DNA from: Streptomyces sp. GQFP
Lineage (GTDB): Bacteria; Actinomycetota; Actinomycetes; Streptomycetales; Streptomycetaceae
Assembly: GCF_021545335.1 (NCBI RefSeq)
Contig: NZ_CP089312.1
Coordinates: 62,001-126,000, forward strand
Direction: 5' to 3'
DNA length: 64,000 bases
Program-made: the position numbers and the translations under genes
In this document: one piece after another, positions 43,409-51,325 of the stretch
How positions within the stretch are numbered: the first letter of the stretch is position 1
Layout of the letters: every line of letters starts with the position of its first letter
Notes under the pieces: generated by a model
What the model saw: the letters and a program-made list of their open reading frames with translations, nothing else
Database searches by the model: none
What the model was told of the DNA's origin: nothing

Positions 43409-43588
43409 ATGCCCGACCACAGGGAATTGACGATTTCGGAGAACCGGGAAGGAATGGCGGCCACAGTCGTGTCGTTGACCGCCGAAGCCACCGAACTGGA
43501 AACCCGCGCCGCCGAACTGCGCCGGGAACTCGTGGACGTCGACAAACGGATGGAAGCCATTTCCGACGCTCTGCACCGGCTGCGCTAG
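43409..43588 (+). CDS. Small coiled-coil protein, 59 residues
   Basis: ATG 43409 with GAGGAA ten bases upstream opens 59 codons, ending in TAG 43586-43588. After 'MPDHRELTISENREGMAATV' the rest is a heptad-patterned helix rich in Glu, Arg, Leu and Ala ('AEATELETRAAELRRELVDV', 'DKRMEAISDALHRLR'). It resembles in style the N-terminal coiled coil of the protein encoded at 57347, which carries a DNA-binding-like domain after it. The stop codon coincides with the insertion point of the IS630 element but is preserved. Function unknown; it could be an oligomerisation partner. Confidence 0.55.
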   Translation: MPDHRELTISENREGMAATVVSLTAEATELETRAAELRRELVDVDKRMEAISDALHRLR

Positions 43589-43618
43589 TGTTGCGTGTTT
43601 GAAGTCTATTTACGTTTG
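43588..43618 (+). repeat. IS630 left inverted repeat
   Basis: 31 bases; differs from the right repeat only at positions 19 and 20 (CT here, AG at the other end). The transposase stop codon (43606-43608) lies inside it. Confidence 0.9.
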
Positions 43619-44664
43619 ATCTTGTCGAGGATCTGGTCGGCGGTTTTGGTCCAGGTGAAGGGTTCGCAGCGGGTGTTGTAGCCGTCGATGAAGGCGCGGA
43701 TGGCGGCCTTGAGGTCGGGGACGGACTCGAAGGTGCCGCGTCGTATGGCCTGGCGGGTGATGATCCCGAAGAAGACCTCGACGAGGTTGAGCCACGAGCA
43801 GGAGGTGGGCGTGAAGTGCAGGGTCACCCGCGGGTTCTTCGCCAGCCACGCTTTTACGTTGGCGTGCTTGTGGGTGGCGTAGTTGTCGACCACGACGTGC
43901 AGTTTCACGCGTGGGTGGGCCTTGGCGACCTGCTTGAGGAAGGCCAGGAACTCGGCGTTGGTGTGCCGCTCGAAGCACGCGTCGGCGCTGATCCTTCCGG
44001 TGGCGACTTCCAGGGCGGCGAACAGAGAGGTGGTCCCGTTGCGCTTGTAGTCATGGGTCTGCCGTTCCGGCAGGCCCGGCCGCAGCGGCAGGATCGGGGC
44101 GGTGCGGTCCAGCGCCTGTATCTGCGTCTTCTCATCCACGCAGACCACGACCGCCTTCTCCGGCGGCGCCAGGTAGAGACCGACGATGTCACGGATCTTC
44201 GGCTCCAGCGCGGGGTCGGTGGAGAACTTGAACGTCTCCACCCGATGAGGCTGGATGCCCCACTTGCGCCAGATCTTGGCGATGGTGGAGTAGGCCAGCC
44301 CCAGCTCCTTCCCAAGCAGCCGCGACGACCAGTGCGTGACCGCCAGGTGCGCCGGCGGCCTGCCGTCCTCAGCCAGCGTGGACACCAGCACGGCAACTTC
44401 GTCCACCGTCCCGGGCCGGCCCGGGCGCGGCAGGTCGCCCAGCGACTCGATGCCCGACTCCTCGTAGCGGCCACGCCACTTCAGCACGGTCGGACGCGAC
44501 GTCCCCAACCGGACGGCAATGTCCGTGTTGGGCACACCTTCCGCCGCCAGCAGCAGGATCCGCGCCCGCTGCACCAACCCCGCCGGGGCCGTCGACATCC
44601 GCGTCAACGCCTCCAGGCGCGACCGGTCACCCTCACGGAGCTGCAACGCAGCGGCCAGATACAC
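43606..44664 (-). CDS. IS630-family DDE transposase
   Basis: 352 residues from GTG 44664 (reading VYLAAALQLREGDRS). N-terminal HTH 'VQRARILLLAAEGVPNTDIAVRLGTSRPTVLKWRGRYEE', a second winged helix 'STIAKIWRKWGIQPHRVETFKFS', then the DDE catalytic domain: first Asp in 'VVVCVDEKTQIQAL', second in 'LHVVVDNYATHKHANV', and Glu in 'SCSWLNLVEVFFGIITRQA', with the 34-residue D-E spacing of the family. No frameshift or stop: the element looks active. A longer frame reaching 44709 would start inside the terminal repeat and lacks a proper start site. Confidence 0.92.
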   Translation of the reverse strand: MYLAAALQLREGDRSRLEALTRMSTAPAGLVQRARILLLAAEGVPNTDIAVRLGTSRPTVLKWRGRYEESGIESLGDLPRPGRPGTVDEVAVLVSTLAEDGRPPAHLAVTHWSSRLLGKELGLAYSTIAKIWRKWGIQPHRVETFKFSTDPALEPKIRDIVGLYLAPPEKAVVVCVDEKTQIQALDRTAPILPLRPGLPERQTHDYKRNGTTSLFAALEVATGRISADACFERHTNAEFLAFLKQVAKAHPRVKLHVVVDNYATHKHANVKAWLAKNPRVTLHFTPTSCSWLNLVEVFFGIITRQAIRRGTFESVPDLKAAIRAFIDGYNTRCEPFTWTKTADQILDKIKRK

Positions 44665-44685
44665 AGCTCCATTGTCCCGAAACTG

Positions 44686-44716
44686 CAAACGTAAATCTAC
44701 TTCAAACACGCAACAC
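44686..44716 (-). repeat. IS630 right inverted repeat
   Basis: 31 bases, mate of 43588-43618. Its last base (C at 44716) supplies the third base of the TAG stop codon of the LuxR-type gene on the minus strand. Confidence 0.9.
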
Positions 44717-47487
44717 TAGGCCGGTGTCGCCTCGCCTTCGAGGCTGAGGGTTCGGATCTCCTTGCGGGAGGAGATGCCGAGCTTGGAGAACACCTTGCGG
44801 AGGTGCCATTCGACCGTGTGGCGGCTGATGAACAGCTGGACGCCGATCTCGGAGTTCGTGAGCCCTTCGCCGGCGAGGCGGGCGATCTGCGCCTCCTGGG
44901 CGGTGAGGGCCGCGGGCGTCGCGACGACCTGGCTGCGCACCTTCGCCCCTGCGGCCTGCAGCTCGCTTCGCGCGCGTTCGGCGAACGCCTCGGCACCGAA
45001 CTCGCCGAACATGTCGTGGGCGACGCCCAGTTGGGCACGGGCGTCGACGCGGCGGTTCTCGCGGCGCAGCCATTCGCCGTACAGGAGGTGTGCGCGGGCC
45101 AGCTCCACGCGGGCCCGGGTCCGGGCGAGCCGTTCGATCGCCTCGCGGTGGAGCAGCTCCGTCGCGTCGCCCTCGCTCAGGAGGGCCCGCGAGCGCGCTT
45201 CGACACCGAGCGCCCAGTCAGTGCCGCTGGCCCGGGTCGCCACGGAGAGCTGGTCGAGCGCGTCGGTGGCCGACTCGGGCGAGCCGCTGCGTACGGCTGC
45301 CTCGATCAGCTCGACCAGACCCCAGCGCGGCGACGCGAACTCGTACGGGTGGGCGGCTGCCTCCTGGGCCGCGGTCAGCGCTTCCGCGTACTGGCCGAGG
45401 CCGTTGCAGAGCACCGCTCGGTACCAGTGCGTGACGGTGACGGCGGCCCCCTGCCCCCGCGGTACCGCCTCGGCCATGATCGCGTCGATCAGCGCCCGGG
45501 CCTCGCTCTCGCGGCCTCGCCAGGCGGCCAGGCCGAGCGGCAGTACGCGCATCGGCGTGCTCCCGATCGCCGCGCACACCGTTTCGACCTCGTCGACCAG
45601 CGACGCGGCCGCCGTCAGCTCCCCGGCGAAGAGGTGCGCGTGTGCGCGGGAATCCAGTACGTCGGGCAGGGCGCTGAGCGCGCCGACGTTGCGAGTGATC
45701 GTCAGATGACGGGCCGCGAGCAGGTGCCCCCGCTCGTCGTCCCACAGATCCGCGGCGAGGACCCCGGCGAGCCAGAGCCAGCGCAGGGCGTCCTGGACGG
45801 GGAGTTCCTCGTCGCAGAACGCTTCGACGACGCGTCCCATCATCGGCACCGAGGCCGGATACCCGTCGGTGAGGCGCACGGCGACGGCGTCCAGCAGCAG
45901 GTCGGGCAGCCGTGACGGCCGCTGGGGCGGCGGCGCGGCGCGCGCTGCCTCGCCCACCTCCGGCAGTCCCGGTCCGTGTGCCAGCCGGCCGGCGAATATC
46001 GCCGCCGCGACGGCGTCCAGGTAGGTGTCGCGGGCGAGTGCGGCATCGAGCGGCCCGAACCGGCGGGCGGCGGCGAGCAGCAGCTCGGGTGCCTCGCTGC
46101 CACGGTTCTGGGCGAACGCGATCCCGGCGTTCAGAACGTCGATCCGGGCGCGCCCCAGTTCGTCGAGGGGGCCGGCCTCCGCCGTGGTGAGGAGGGCCGC
46201 CGCCGGTTCGAAGGCGCCGGCGTGGAGGGTCGCCTGTGCGGCGTCGACCGCGCGCTGCGCCCGCCGGGCGGGATCCTGCGTGAGTGTGGCCGCGCGCTGG
46301 AGGAACGCGGCCACCGCCGCGATGCCGCCGCGTGCCTGTGCCCGGTCCGCGGAGCGCTCCAGTTCGGCGGCGACCGTCTCGTCGGGTCCCGGGGTCGCGG
46401 CGGCGAGATGCCAGGCCCTGCGGTCGGGGTCGAGCCGGGCGTCGGTCGCGTCGGCGAGTGCCTGGTGCGCCGCGCGCCGGTCCTGCGGGCTCGCCGCGCG
46501 ATAGGCCGCCGAGCGCACCAGCGGGTGCCGGAAACGTACCCAGGTGCCGAGCGTGATCAACTCCGCCGCGTCGGGGTGGGAGGCTGCGGTGTCGACGTCG
46601 ATGCCCAGCCGTTCGGCGGCGCCCCGAAGCAGCGTCACGTCGCCGATCGGTTCGGCGGCGGCGGTGAACAGCAGGCGCCGGGTCTCGGCGGGCAGCGCCT
46701 GGACGCGGCGGAGGAAGTCCTGTTCGATCTGGCTCGGCAGGGACAGCGTGTCGGGGCGCCCGAAGCCGCCCGCCATCTGCGTCGCGGTCGCCCCGCGAGG
46801 CAGTTCCAGCAGGGCCAGCGGGTTGCCGCGCGACTCGGCGACGATCCGGTCGCGCACCCGCTGGTCGAGCGGCCCGGTGACGACCGAGTCGAGGAGTTCG
46901 CGGGAGTCGCTCTCGGACAGGCCCGTCACGGGCAGCTCGGGCAGACCGTCCAGAGCCTCACCTGCGCTCAGTTCACGGACGGCGAAGACCAGGGCGACCG
47001 GTTCCACGAGCAGCCGGCGGGCGACGAACGCCAGGGTCAGTGCGGAGGCGCGATCCAGCCACTGCGCGTCGTCGACGAGGCAGACCAGCGGCCGGTTCCC
47101 GCCGGCGTCCGCGATGAGGCTCAGCGTCGCCAGGCCCACGAGGAACCGGTCGGGCGCGGCGCCGCCCCGCAGTCCGAACGCCGTTCCGAGTGCGTCGCGT
47201 TGCGGCTCGGGCAGCTGGTCGAGGCCGGCCAGCAGCGGAGCGCAGAGCTGGTGCAGTCCGGCGTAGGAGAGTTCCATCTCGGACTGGACGCCGGAGAACC
47301 TGACCGTGCGGCATCCGGTGGCCCGGCCGAGGAAGTACTTCAGCAGTTCGGTCTTGCCGATCCCCGCCTCACCGCGCAGGACCAGTACCCCACTGCGCCC
47401 GGCCCTGGCGCCGGCGAGCAGGGCGTCGAGGGCCTGGCATTCGTGCTGCCTTCCGAGGAGTCCGGCGCCCGCACCGCTCCTCGCCAT
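44716..47487 (-). CDS. Large ATP-binding LuxR-family regulator (LAL type)
   Basis: 923 residues from ATG 47487 (GGAGAA upstream). N-terminal AAA domain: 'LVLRGEAGIGKTELLKYF' Walker A at about 32-49 and 'RPLVCLVDDAQWLDRAS' Walker B. A long TPR-like helical middle (about 380-840). C-terminal LuxR HTH 'LTAQEAQIARLAGEGLTNSEIGVQLFISRHTVEWHLRKVF'. LAL regulators often control secondary metabolism or sugar use. No obvious target adjoins it, and no ECF41-type promoter precedes it. Its stop codon TAG is formed at the IS630 junction but the protein is not altered. Confidence 0.92.
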   Translation of the reverse strand: MARSGAGAGLLGRQHECQALDALLAGARAGRSGVLVLRGEAGIGKTELLKYFLGRATGCRTVRFSGVQSEMELSYAGLHQLCAPLLAGLDQLPEPQRDALGTAFGLRGGAAPDRFLVGLATLSLIADAGGNRPLVCLVDDAQWLDRASALTLAFVARRLLVEPVALVFAVRELSAGEALDGLPELPVTGLSESDSRELLDSVVTGPLDQRVRDRIVAESRGNPLALLELPRGATATQMAGGFGRPDTLSLPSQIEQDFLRRVQALPAETRRLLFTAAAEPIGDVTLLRGAAERLGIDVDTAASHPDAAELITLGTWVRFRHPLVRSAAYRAASPQDRRAAHQALADATDARLDPDRRAWHLAAATPGPDETVAAELERSADRAQARGGIAAVAAFLQRAATLTQDPARRAQRAVDAAQATLHAGAFEPAAALLTTAEAGPLDELGRARIDVLNAGIAFAQNRGSEAPELLLAAARRFGPLDAALARDTYLDAVAAAIFAGRLAHGPGLPEVGEAARAAPPPQRPSRLPDLLLDAVAVRLTDGYPASVPMMGRVVEAFCDEELPVQDALRWLWLAGVLAADLWDDERGHLLAARHLTITRNVGALSALPDVLDSRAHAHLFAGELTAAASLVDEVETVCAAIGSTPMRVLPLGLAAWRGRESEARALIDAIMAEAVPRGQGAAVTVTHWYRAVLCNGLGQYAEALTAAQEAAAHPYEFASPRWGLVELIEAAVRSGSPESATDALDQLSVATRASGTDWALGVEARSRALLSEGDATELLHREAIERLARTRARVELARAHLLYGEWLRRENRRVDARAQLGVAHDMFGEFGAEAFAERARSELQAAGAKVRSQVVATPAALTAQEAQIARLAGEGLTNSEIGVQLFISRHTVEWHLRKVFSKLGISSRKEIRTLSLEGEATPA

Positions 47488-47602
47488 GGCAGTTCTCCTG
47501 TCTGACACACCCCGGTCGGTATCGTAATACGCCTCCCGATCGCCGTGCTGGTGTGGTTGTGGAAGCAAAGACAGGCACTTGTTGCCGGCCGGACCTGTTC
47601 CC

Positions 47603-48544
47603 CTACGGTCGTGGGAGGTCCGTCTCCGCGCTCGCGCCCCGCTGGGCGCGGACGATCGCGATCACGGTCTCGGTGGTGCGGTCGAGGTAGCTGCGGCCGT
47701 CGGGCAGTCGGCCCGCCGGGCTGATGTAGCTGCGTGGGCCGAGGTGGGTGGCCGGGTCGAGCCGGTGCACGGTGATCTTCCCGGCACGGTCGGCGCGATT
47801 CCATTTGCTGCCGCGAAAATGTCGCCAGCGCTGCGGGAAGATCCAGGTACCGACCCGTTCGATCCGGTCGCCCGCGCTGGTGAGCTGATGCACGTGGTCG
47901 GCGTGGGCGAGGTCGTTGGCGCCGTTGTGGAACCCGCCCAGCATGATCACCGTGAGCGGGCAGCGCAGCTGGGCGTGGAGTTCCTCGACCGCGCCGGTGG
48001 CGACCTGGGCGCCGCCGCTGTAGCCGAGCAGCACGACGGGGATGCCGCTGCCGGGCTCGTACCCGGCGAGCCGGAGCTGGGTGGCGATCTGTGAGCCGAC
48101 GGCCCTGTTGTACAAGGGGCGGTACCGGCGGTCGGCGGCGACGAAGACCTGCATGACGTTGTGCAGGAACAGCAGCAGCCCGGCATGGTGGCGCAGCCAC
48201 CACGTCCACGCCGGCCGGTCGGCGAGCGGGTCGGCCAGGGGCGAGTACGGCTGCACCTGGCCCAGTACCCGTAGCTCCGGCGCCCCGGCGAGCACGGCCT
48301 TGACCAGCTGGCCGCCGTCCCGGGTGTCGCGGACGCGGCGCTTGCCGATGCCGTCGAGGTAGACGAGGTAGGCGTCCGGGGGGCTGTCGGGGGCCGCGCC
48401 GCGGGCGTAGGGCGTGCCCGCCGGGAGTTCGGTGACGGGGGCCCGCCAGCCGGCGCTGTAGGCGAGCACCTCGTAGCGGGCCAGCAGGGCTTCGGCGATC
48501 AGGGCGGGTCCGAGCAGACAGGCCCAGAGCAGGAAGTCGTTCAT
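47603..48544 (-). CDS. Membrane-anchored alpha/beta-hydrolase-like protein
   Basis: 313 residues from ATG 48544, which overlaps the preceding stop as ATGA. A frame extends far upstream but there it is only a shadow of the glycosyltransferase gene. N-terminal membrane helix 'MNDFLLWACLLGPALIAEALL', then 'YLVYLDGIGKRR' and a nucleophile elbow 'VVLLGYSGGAQVATGAVEELHAQL' (GxSxG). A hydrophobic stretch 'RHHAGLLLFLHNVMQVFVA' may be a second membrane contact. The C-terminal His is probably in 'HRLDPATHLGPRSYIS'. Likely an esterase or lipase-like enzyme acting at the membrane; last gene of the patatin operon. Confidence 0.72.
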   Translation of the reverse strand: MNDFLLWACLLGPALIAEALLARYEVLAYSAGWRAPVTELPAGTPYARGAAPDSPPDAYLVYLDGIGKRRVRDTRDGGQLVKAVLAGAPELRVLGQVQPYSPLADPLADRPAWTWWLRHHAGLLLFLHNVMQVFVAADRRYRPLYNRAVGSQIATQLRLAGYEPGSGIPVVLLGYSGGAQVATGAVEELHAQLRCPLTVIMLGGFHNGANDLAHADHVHQLTSAGDRIERVGTWIFPQRWRHFRGSKWNRADRAGKITVHRLDPATHLGPRSYISPAGRLPDGRSYLDRTTETVIAIVRAQRGASAETDLPRP

Positions 48545-49026
48545 ACGGTCACCTCCGGCGGCCGGGTCGCACTGACCCGTACGACCAGCCGTCGTACGCC
48601 CTCCACGGTGACGCCGAGACCGGCTCCCGCGACGGTCACGCATCCGGCGGCGCTCCACCAGCCGAGCCCGGTCGCGGTTGCCAGCGGTTCGACCAGACCG
48701 GCTCCGACGCCCACGAAGACCACCAGGTGGAGGAAGGGCCCGAGCAGCGGGAAGGCGAGGACGGCGGAGAGCACCAGCGGGGCGACCAGGCTCGGCGTCC
48801 ACTCCAGGCCGGTGCCCGGTGGCGGGGTGGACAGCACCAGTTCGGCCAGGGTCCAGGCGGTCAGCGGCCACAGGGCGAACACCGTGGCCTCGACGAGGCC
48901 GGCGGCCACCAGCAGCCCGGCCACGAAGGTGCGGGACATGCCGGGCCGGCGGGACACCAGGGGCAGGATGCGTCCGGCCGCCTCCGACAGCCCGGCGAAC
49001 AGCAGCAGCACGAGGACGGGAGACAT
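48541..49026 (-). CDS. Small multi-pass membrane protein
   Basis: 161 residues, four hydrophobic segments ('PVLVLLLFAGLSEAAGRIL', 'FVAGLLVAAGLVEATVFALWPL', 'SLVAPLVLSAVLAFPLLGPFLHLVVFVGVGAGLV', 'GWWSAAGCVTVAGAGLGVTVEG'). I do not recognise a family. Translationally coupled to the hydrolase downstream (4-base overlap) and six bases after the glycosyltransferase stop, so it belongs to the same operon and probably to the same membrane process. Confidence 0.75.
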   Translation of the reverse strand: MSPVLVLLLFAGLSEAAGRILPLVSRRPGMSRTFVAGLLVAAGLVEATVFALWPLTAWTLAELVLSTPPPGTGLEWTPSLVAPLVLSAVLAFPLLGPFLHLVVFVGVGAGLVEPLATATGLGWWSAAGCVTVAGAGLGVTVEGVRRLVVRVSATRPPEVTV

Positions 49027-49032
49027 CGCCGC

Positions 49033-50256
49033 TCAGCCTCTCGGTGACGGGTCGACGGGCACCGGCTGCCGGACCGGGCCGGCCTCCCGCAGATACTCCT
49101 CGAGTTCGTCGGCGGCCCGCCGATAGCCGCCCGCCTTGTGCTGGGCGGCCCGCAGTTCGGTCGCGGCGGCCCGGAACCCGGGCTCGTGGAGCAGCCGCCG
49201 GGCGAGGGCACGTACGGCGCCCCTTTCGACGTCCTCGGTACGGATCGACAGACCGGCGCCGAGTTCGACGACACGTCGGGCCACCATCGGCTGGTCGGCG
49301 CCCTGCGGGACCACCAGGAGCGGAACCCCGGCGTACATGGCCTCGTTGACGCTGTTCATGCCGCCGTGGGTGACGAACAGAGCCGCGCGGGCCAGTACGT
49401 CCGGCTGCGGGACGAAGCGGCGGGCGAGGACGTTGGCGGGCAGCGGCCCGAGCGCGTCGGGGTCGGACTGGCCGGTGGACACGATCACGGTGCCGCCCAG
49501 CGGGGCGAGCGCGGTCGCGAAGGTGCGCAGCAGTTGCGGGTCGGCGTTGAACACCGTGCCCAGTGAGGCGTACAGGACGGGGTCCTGGAGCCGGTCGAAC
49601 GGGAACGACGGGTCGGCCGGGCGGGCGCCGATGCTCGGGCCGACGAAGCGGTAGGAGCGGTCGAAGTCCTCGGCGGCGGGCTGGAACTCCCGCGAGGTGT
49701 AGACGAGGTTGAGCGGCTGGCGGATGTTCGCCACGTCGATCAGCGGCAGTCCACCGGCGGCGAAGCGCCGGTGCAGTTCCCAGCGGGACCGCAGATAGCC
49801 CTGGAGGCTGCGGGGCCGCTTCCGCGCGGCGTCCAGCAGTTCCTTCGAGCCGTGGGTGGGACTGGGGACCTCGCGGTTGAAGGCGAACGTGGTGAACGAC
49901 GAGACCGCCGGAACCCCGAGTTCGCGGGCGGCGACGGCGCCCCACAGACAGGCACTGTCGTGGACGATCAGGTCGGGTGGCTCGCGCCGGAGGTCGCTCA
50001 GCACGGCGGGCAGCCAGCGTACGGCGGTGGTCGCGAGCGCCTCCATCCAGGTGAGCGGTGTCGGCGGGTCGGGGAACGGCTGGTCGCCCCCGCGGTAGAG
50101 GTGCACGGTCCCGCCGACGGCCTCGATCTCGTCCTGGAACTCGGGCGTGGTGTGGTAGCTGACGGTGTGGCCGCGCCGGACCAGTTCGGCCACGAGCGGC
50201 AGCGTCGGATTGACATGGCCGTGCATGCCGATGTTGAGGAACGCGATGGTGCTCAC
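49033..50256 (-). CDS. UDP-glycosyltransferase (macrolide-type, GT1)
   Basis: 407 residues. N-terminal acceptor domain starts 'TIAFLNIGMHGHVNPTLPLVAELVRRGHTVSYHT', as in MGT-type enzymes. The C-terminal donor domain has 'VLYASLGTVFNADPQLL', 'VIVSTGQSDPDALGPLPANV' and the sugar-nucleotide signature 'DVLARAALFVTHGGMNSVNEAMYAGVPLLVVPQGADQPMVARRV' (HGG...Q). Transfers a sugar from a nucleotide donor to a small hydrophobic acceptor, conceivably a lipid given the patatin and hydrolase neighbours. Start overlaps the patatin stop (ATGA). Confidence 0.9.
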   Translation of the reverse strand: MSTIAFLNIGMHGHVNPTLPLVAELVRRGHTVSYHTTPEFQDEIEAVGGTVHLYRGGDQPFPDPPTPLTWMEALATTAVRWLPAVLSDLRREPPDLIVHDSACLWGAVAARELGVPAVSSFTTFAFNREVPSPTHGSKELLDAARKRPRSLQGYLRSRWELHRRFAAGGLPLIDVANIRQPLNLVYTSREFQPAAEDFDRSYRFVGPSIGARPADPSFPFDRLQDPVLYASLGTVFNADPQLLRTFATALAPLGGTVIVSTGQSDPDALGPLPANVLARRFVPQPDVLARAALFVTHGGMNSVNEAMYAGVPLLVVPQGADQPMVARRVVELGAGLSIRTEDVERGAVRALARRLLHEPGFRAAATELRAAQHKAGGYRRAADELEEYLREAGPVRQPVPVDPSPRG

Positions 50257-51212
50257 AGGCCTGCCTCCAATGGGGACGAAGTTGTCGCCCCGCCACGAAG
50301 GGCGGGTGCCGTCGAGGGGGCGTCGACGCGGTACAGGCCCGGCCCGTCGATGTGCAGCCCGTCGAGGAAGTGCCCCGCCGTGCGGGAGGCGGTGTTGATC
50401 AGGCGCTGGGAGTGGCGGAAGTCCCAGGGGGCGGGCCAGGCCTCGATGCCGGTGGGAAGCACCACGGTCGGCAGGTGCTTGGACACCTCGTGCAGGTCAC
50501 GTTCGATCTGGTGGCGCAGCAGGAGCAGCCCGGCCCTGGCGGCGATCGCACCGGCGCGTCGGCGCGGGTCGATGGGTTGCAGGGGCGAGCTCTCCGGCCC
50601 GGTCGCCACCACGACGATGCTGGCCGCCCCGGCCTGCTGGGCCGCCAGTACCGGGACGTAGGCGACCACTCCGCCGTCGACGAGGGTGCGGCCCCCGCGT
50701 TCCACCGGGGGCAGTACGCCGGGAATGGCGGCGCTCGCCAGCAGGGCGGATTCGAGGTCTCCGTGATCGAGCAGCACCGGAGTGCCGGTGACCAGGTCCA
50801 TGGCCACCGCGGTGAAGGGGACGGCCAGCTGTTCGATCCGCGACGGCAGTCCGGCCCGGGCGATCAGGCGGCGCAGGCCGCGGTCGGTGAAGAGGCTGGC
50901 CCGTGAGGACAGATAGCCGAGCGGATACACCTCACGGCGTCGCAACTGGGTCCACACGTGGTCCAGCCATGGGGCGGCCCGCTCGGGGTGGGTCGCCGCG
51001 ATCGCCCCGTTGAGGGCGCCCACCGAGGTCCCGATGATCATGTCCGGGACGAATCCGCGCTGCTCCAGCGCGTACCCGACACCGACGTGGGCCGCCCCGA
51101 GCACCCCACCGGCGCCCACGACCACCGCCACGGGGCGGGGAAGGGCGCGCAGACCCGCCGATGTCGGCTCCCCGGGCGGCCGGTTCGATGACGGGGGACG
51201 AGTGACCCTCAC
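50253..51212 (-). CDS. Patatin-like phospholipase
   Basis: 319 residues from GTG 51212 (AAAGG nine bases upstream; TTG 51221 is too close to it). Patatin signatures: oxyanion loop 'VVVGAGGVLGAAHVGVGYALEQRG', nucleophile elbow 'MIIGTSVGALNGAIAA' (GxSxG), and catalytic Asp in 'TLVDGGVVAYVPVLAAQQAG' (DGG). Acts on membrane lipids or acyl esters. First gene of a four-gene operon with glycosyltransferase, membrane protein and hydrolase; an ECF41-type promoter sits 53 bases upstream. Confidence 0.9.
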   Translation of the reverse strand: MRVTRPPSSNRPPGEPTSAGLRALPRPVAVVVGAGGVLGAAHVGVGYALEQRGFVPDMIIGTSVGALNGAIAATHPERAAPWLDHVWTQLRRREVYPLGYLSSRASLFTDRGLRRLIARAGLPSRIEQLAVPFTAVAMDLVTGTPVLLDHGDLESALLASAAIPGVLPPVERGGRTLVDGGVVAYVPVLAAQQAGAASIVVVATGPESSPLQPIDPRRRAGAIAARAGLLLLRHQIERDLHEVSKHLPTVVLPTGIEAWPAPWDFRHSQRLINTASRTAGHFLDGLHIDGPGLYRVDAPSTAPALRGGATTSSPLEAGL

Positions 51213-51265
51213 GGTGATCAACCTTTCTTCCCATGGCGCTGAATCGGATGTGGTCCCGCAAGGAG

Positions 51266-51292
51266 GACCGGGCTACCACTCGATCTGTGACA
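51266..51292 (-). promoter_or_regulatory. ECF41-type promoter of the patatin operon
   Basis: Minus strand: TGTCACA (51292-51286), 16-base spacer ending in CCC, GGTC (51269-51266), 53 bases before GTG 51212. Confidence 0.8.
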
Positions 51293-51325
51293 CCGCCGCC
51301 ACGATCACAGCGTGTGAGTCCCGGG

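Larger units (their letters stand above)
43588..44716. mobile_element. IS630-family insertion sequence, 1129 bp
   Basis: 31-bp terminal inverted repeats at 43588-43618 and 44686-44716 match at 29 of 31 positions, beginning GTGTTGCGTGTTTGAAGT. The element is flanked by TA on both sides (43586-43587 and 44717-44718), the target duplication of IS630/mariner elements. It carries one intact transposase on the minus strand. The uninterrupted site would read CTAG, a preferred IS630 target. Confidence 0.92.

Noticed and set aside
44664..44709. Upstream extension of the IS630 transposase into the terminal repeat
   Set aside because: The extra residues are encoded by the inverted repeat itself with no ribosome binding site; the protein from 44664 starts like IS630 homologues.
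47603..50296. A continuous minus-strand frame of about 900 codons covering the hydrolase, membrane-protein and glycosyltransferase region
   Set aside because: Only the last 313 codons look like protein; upstream the frame is Arg/Pro-rich shadow of two well-supported genes in another frame, and the ATGA overlap at 48541-48544 fixes the true start.
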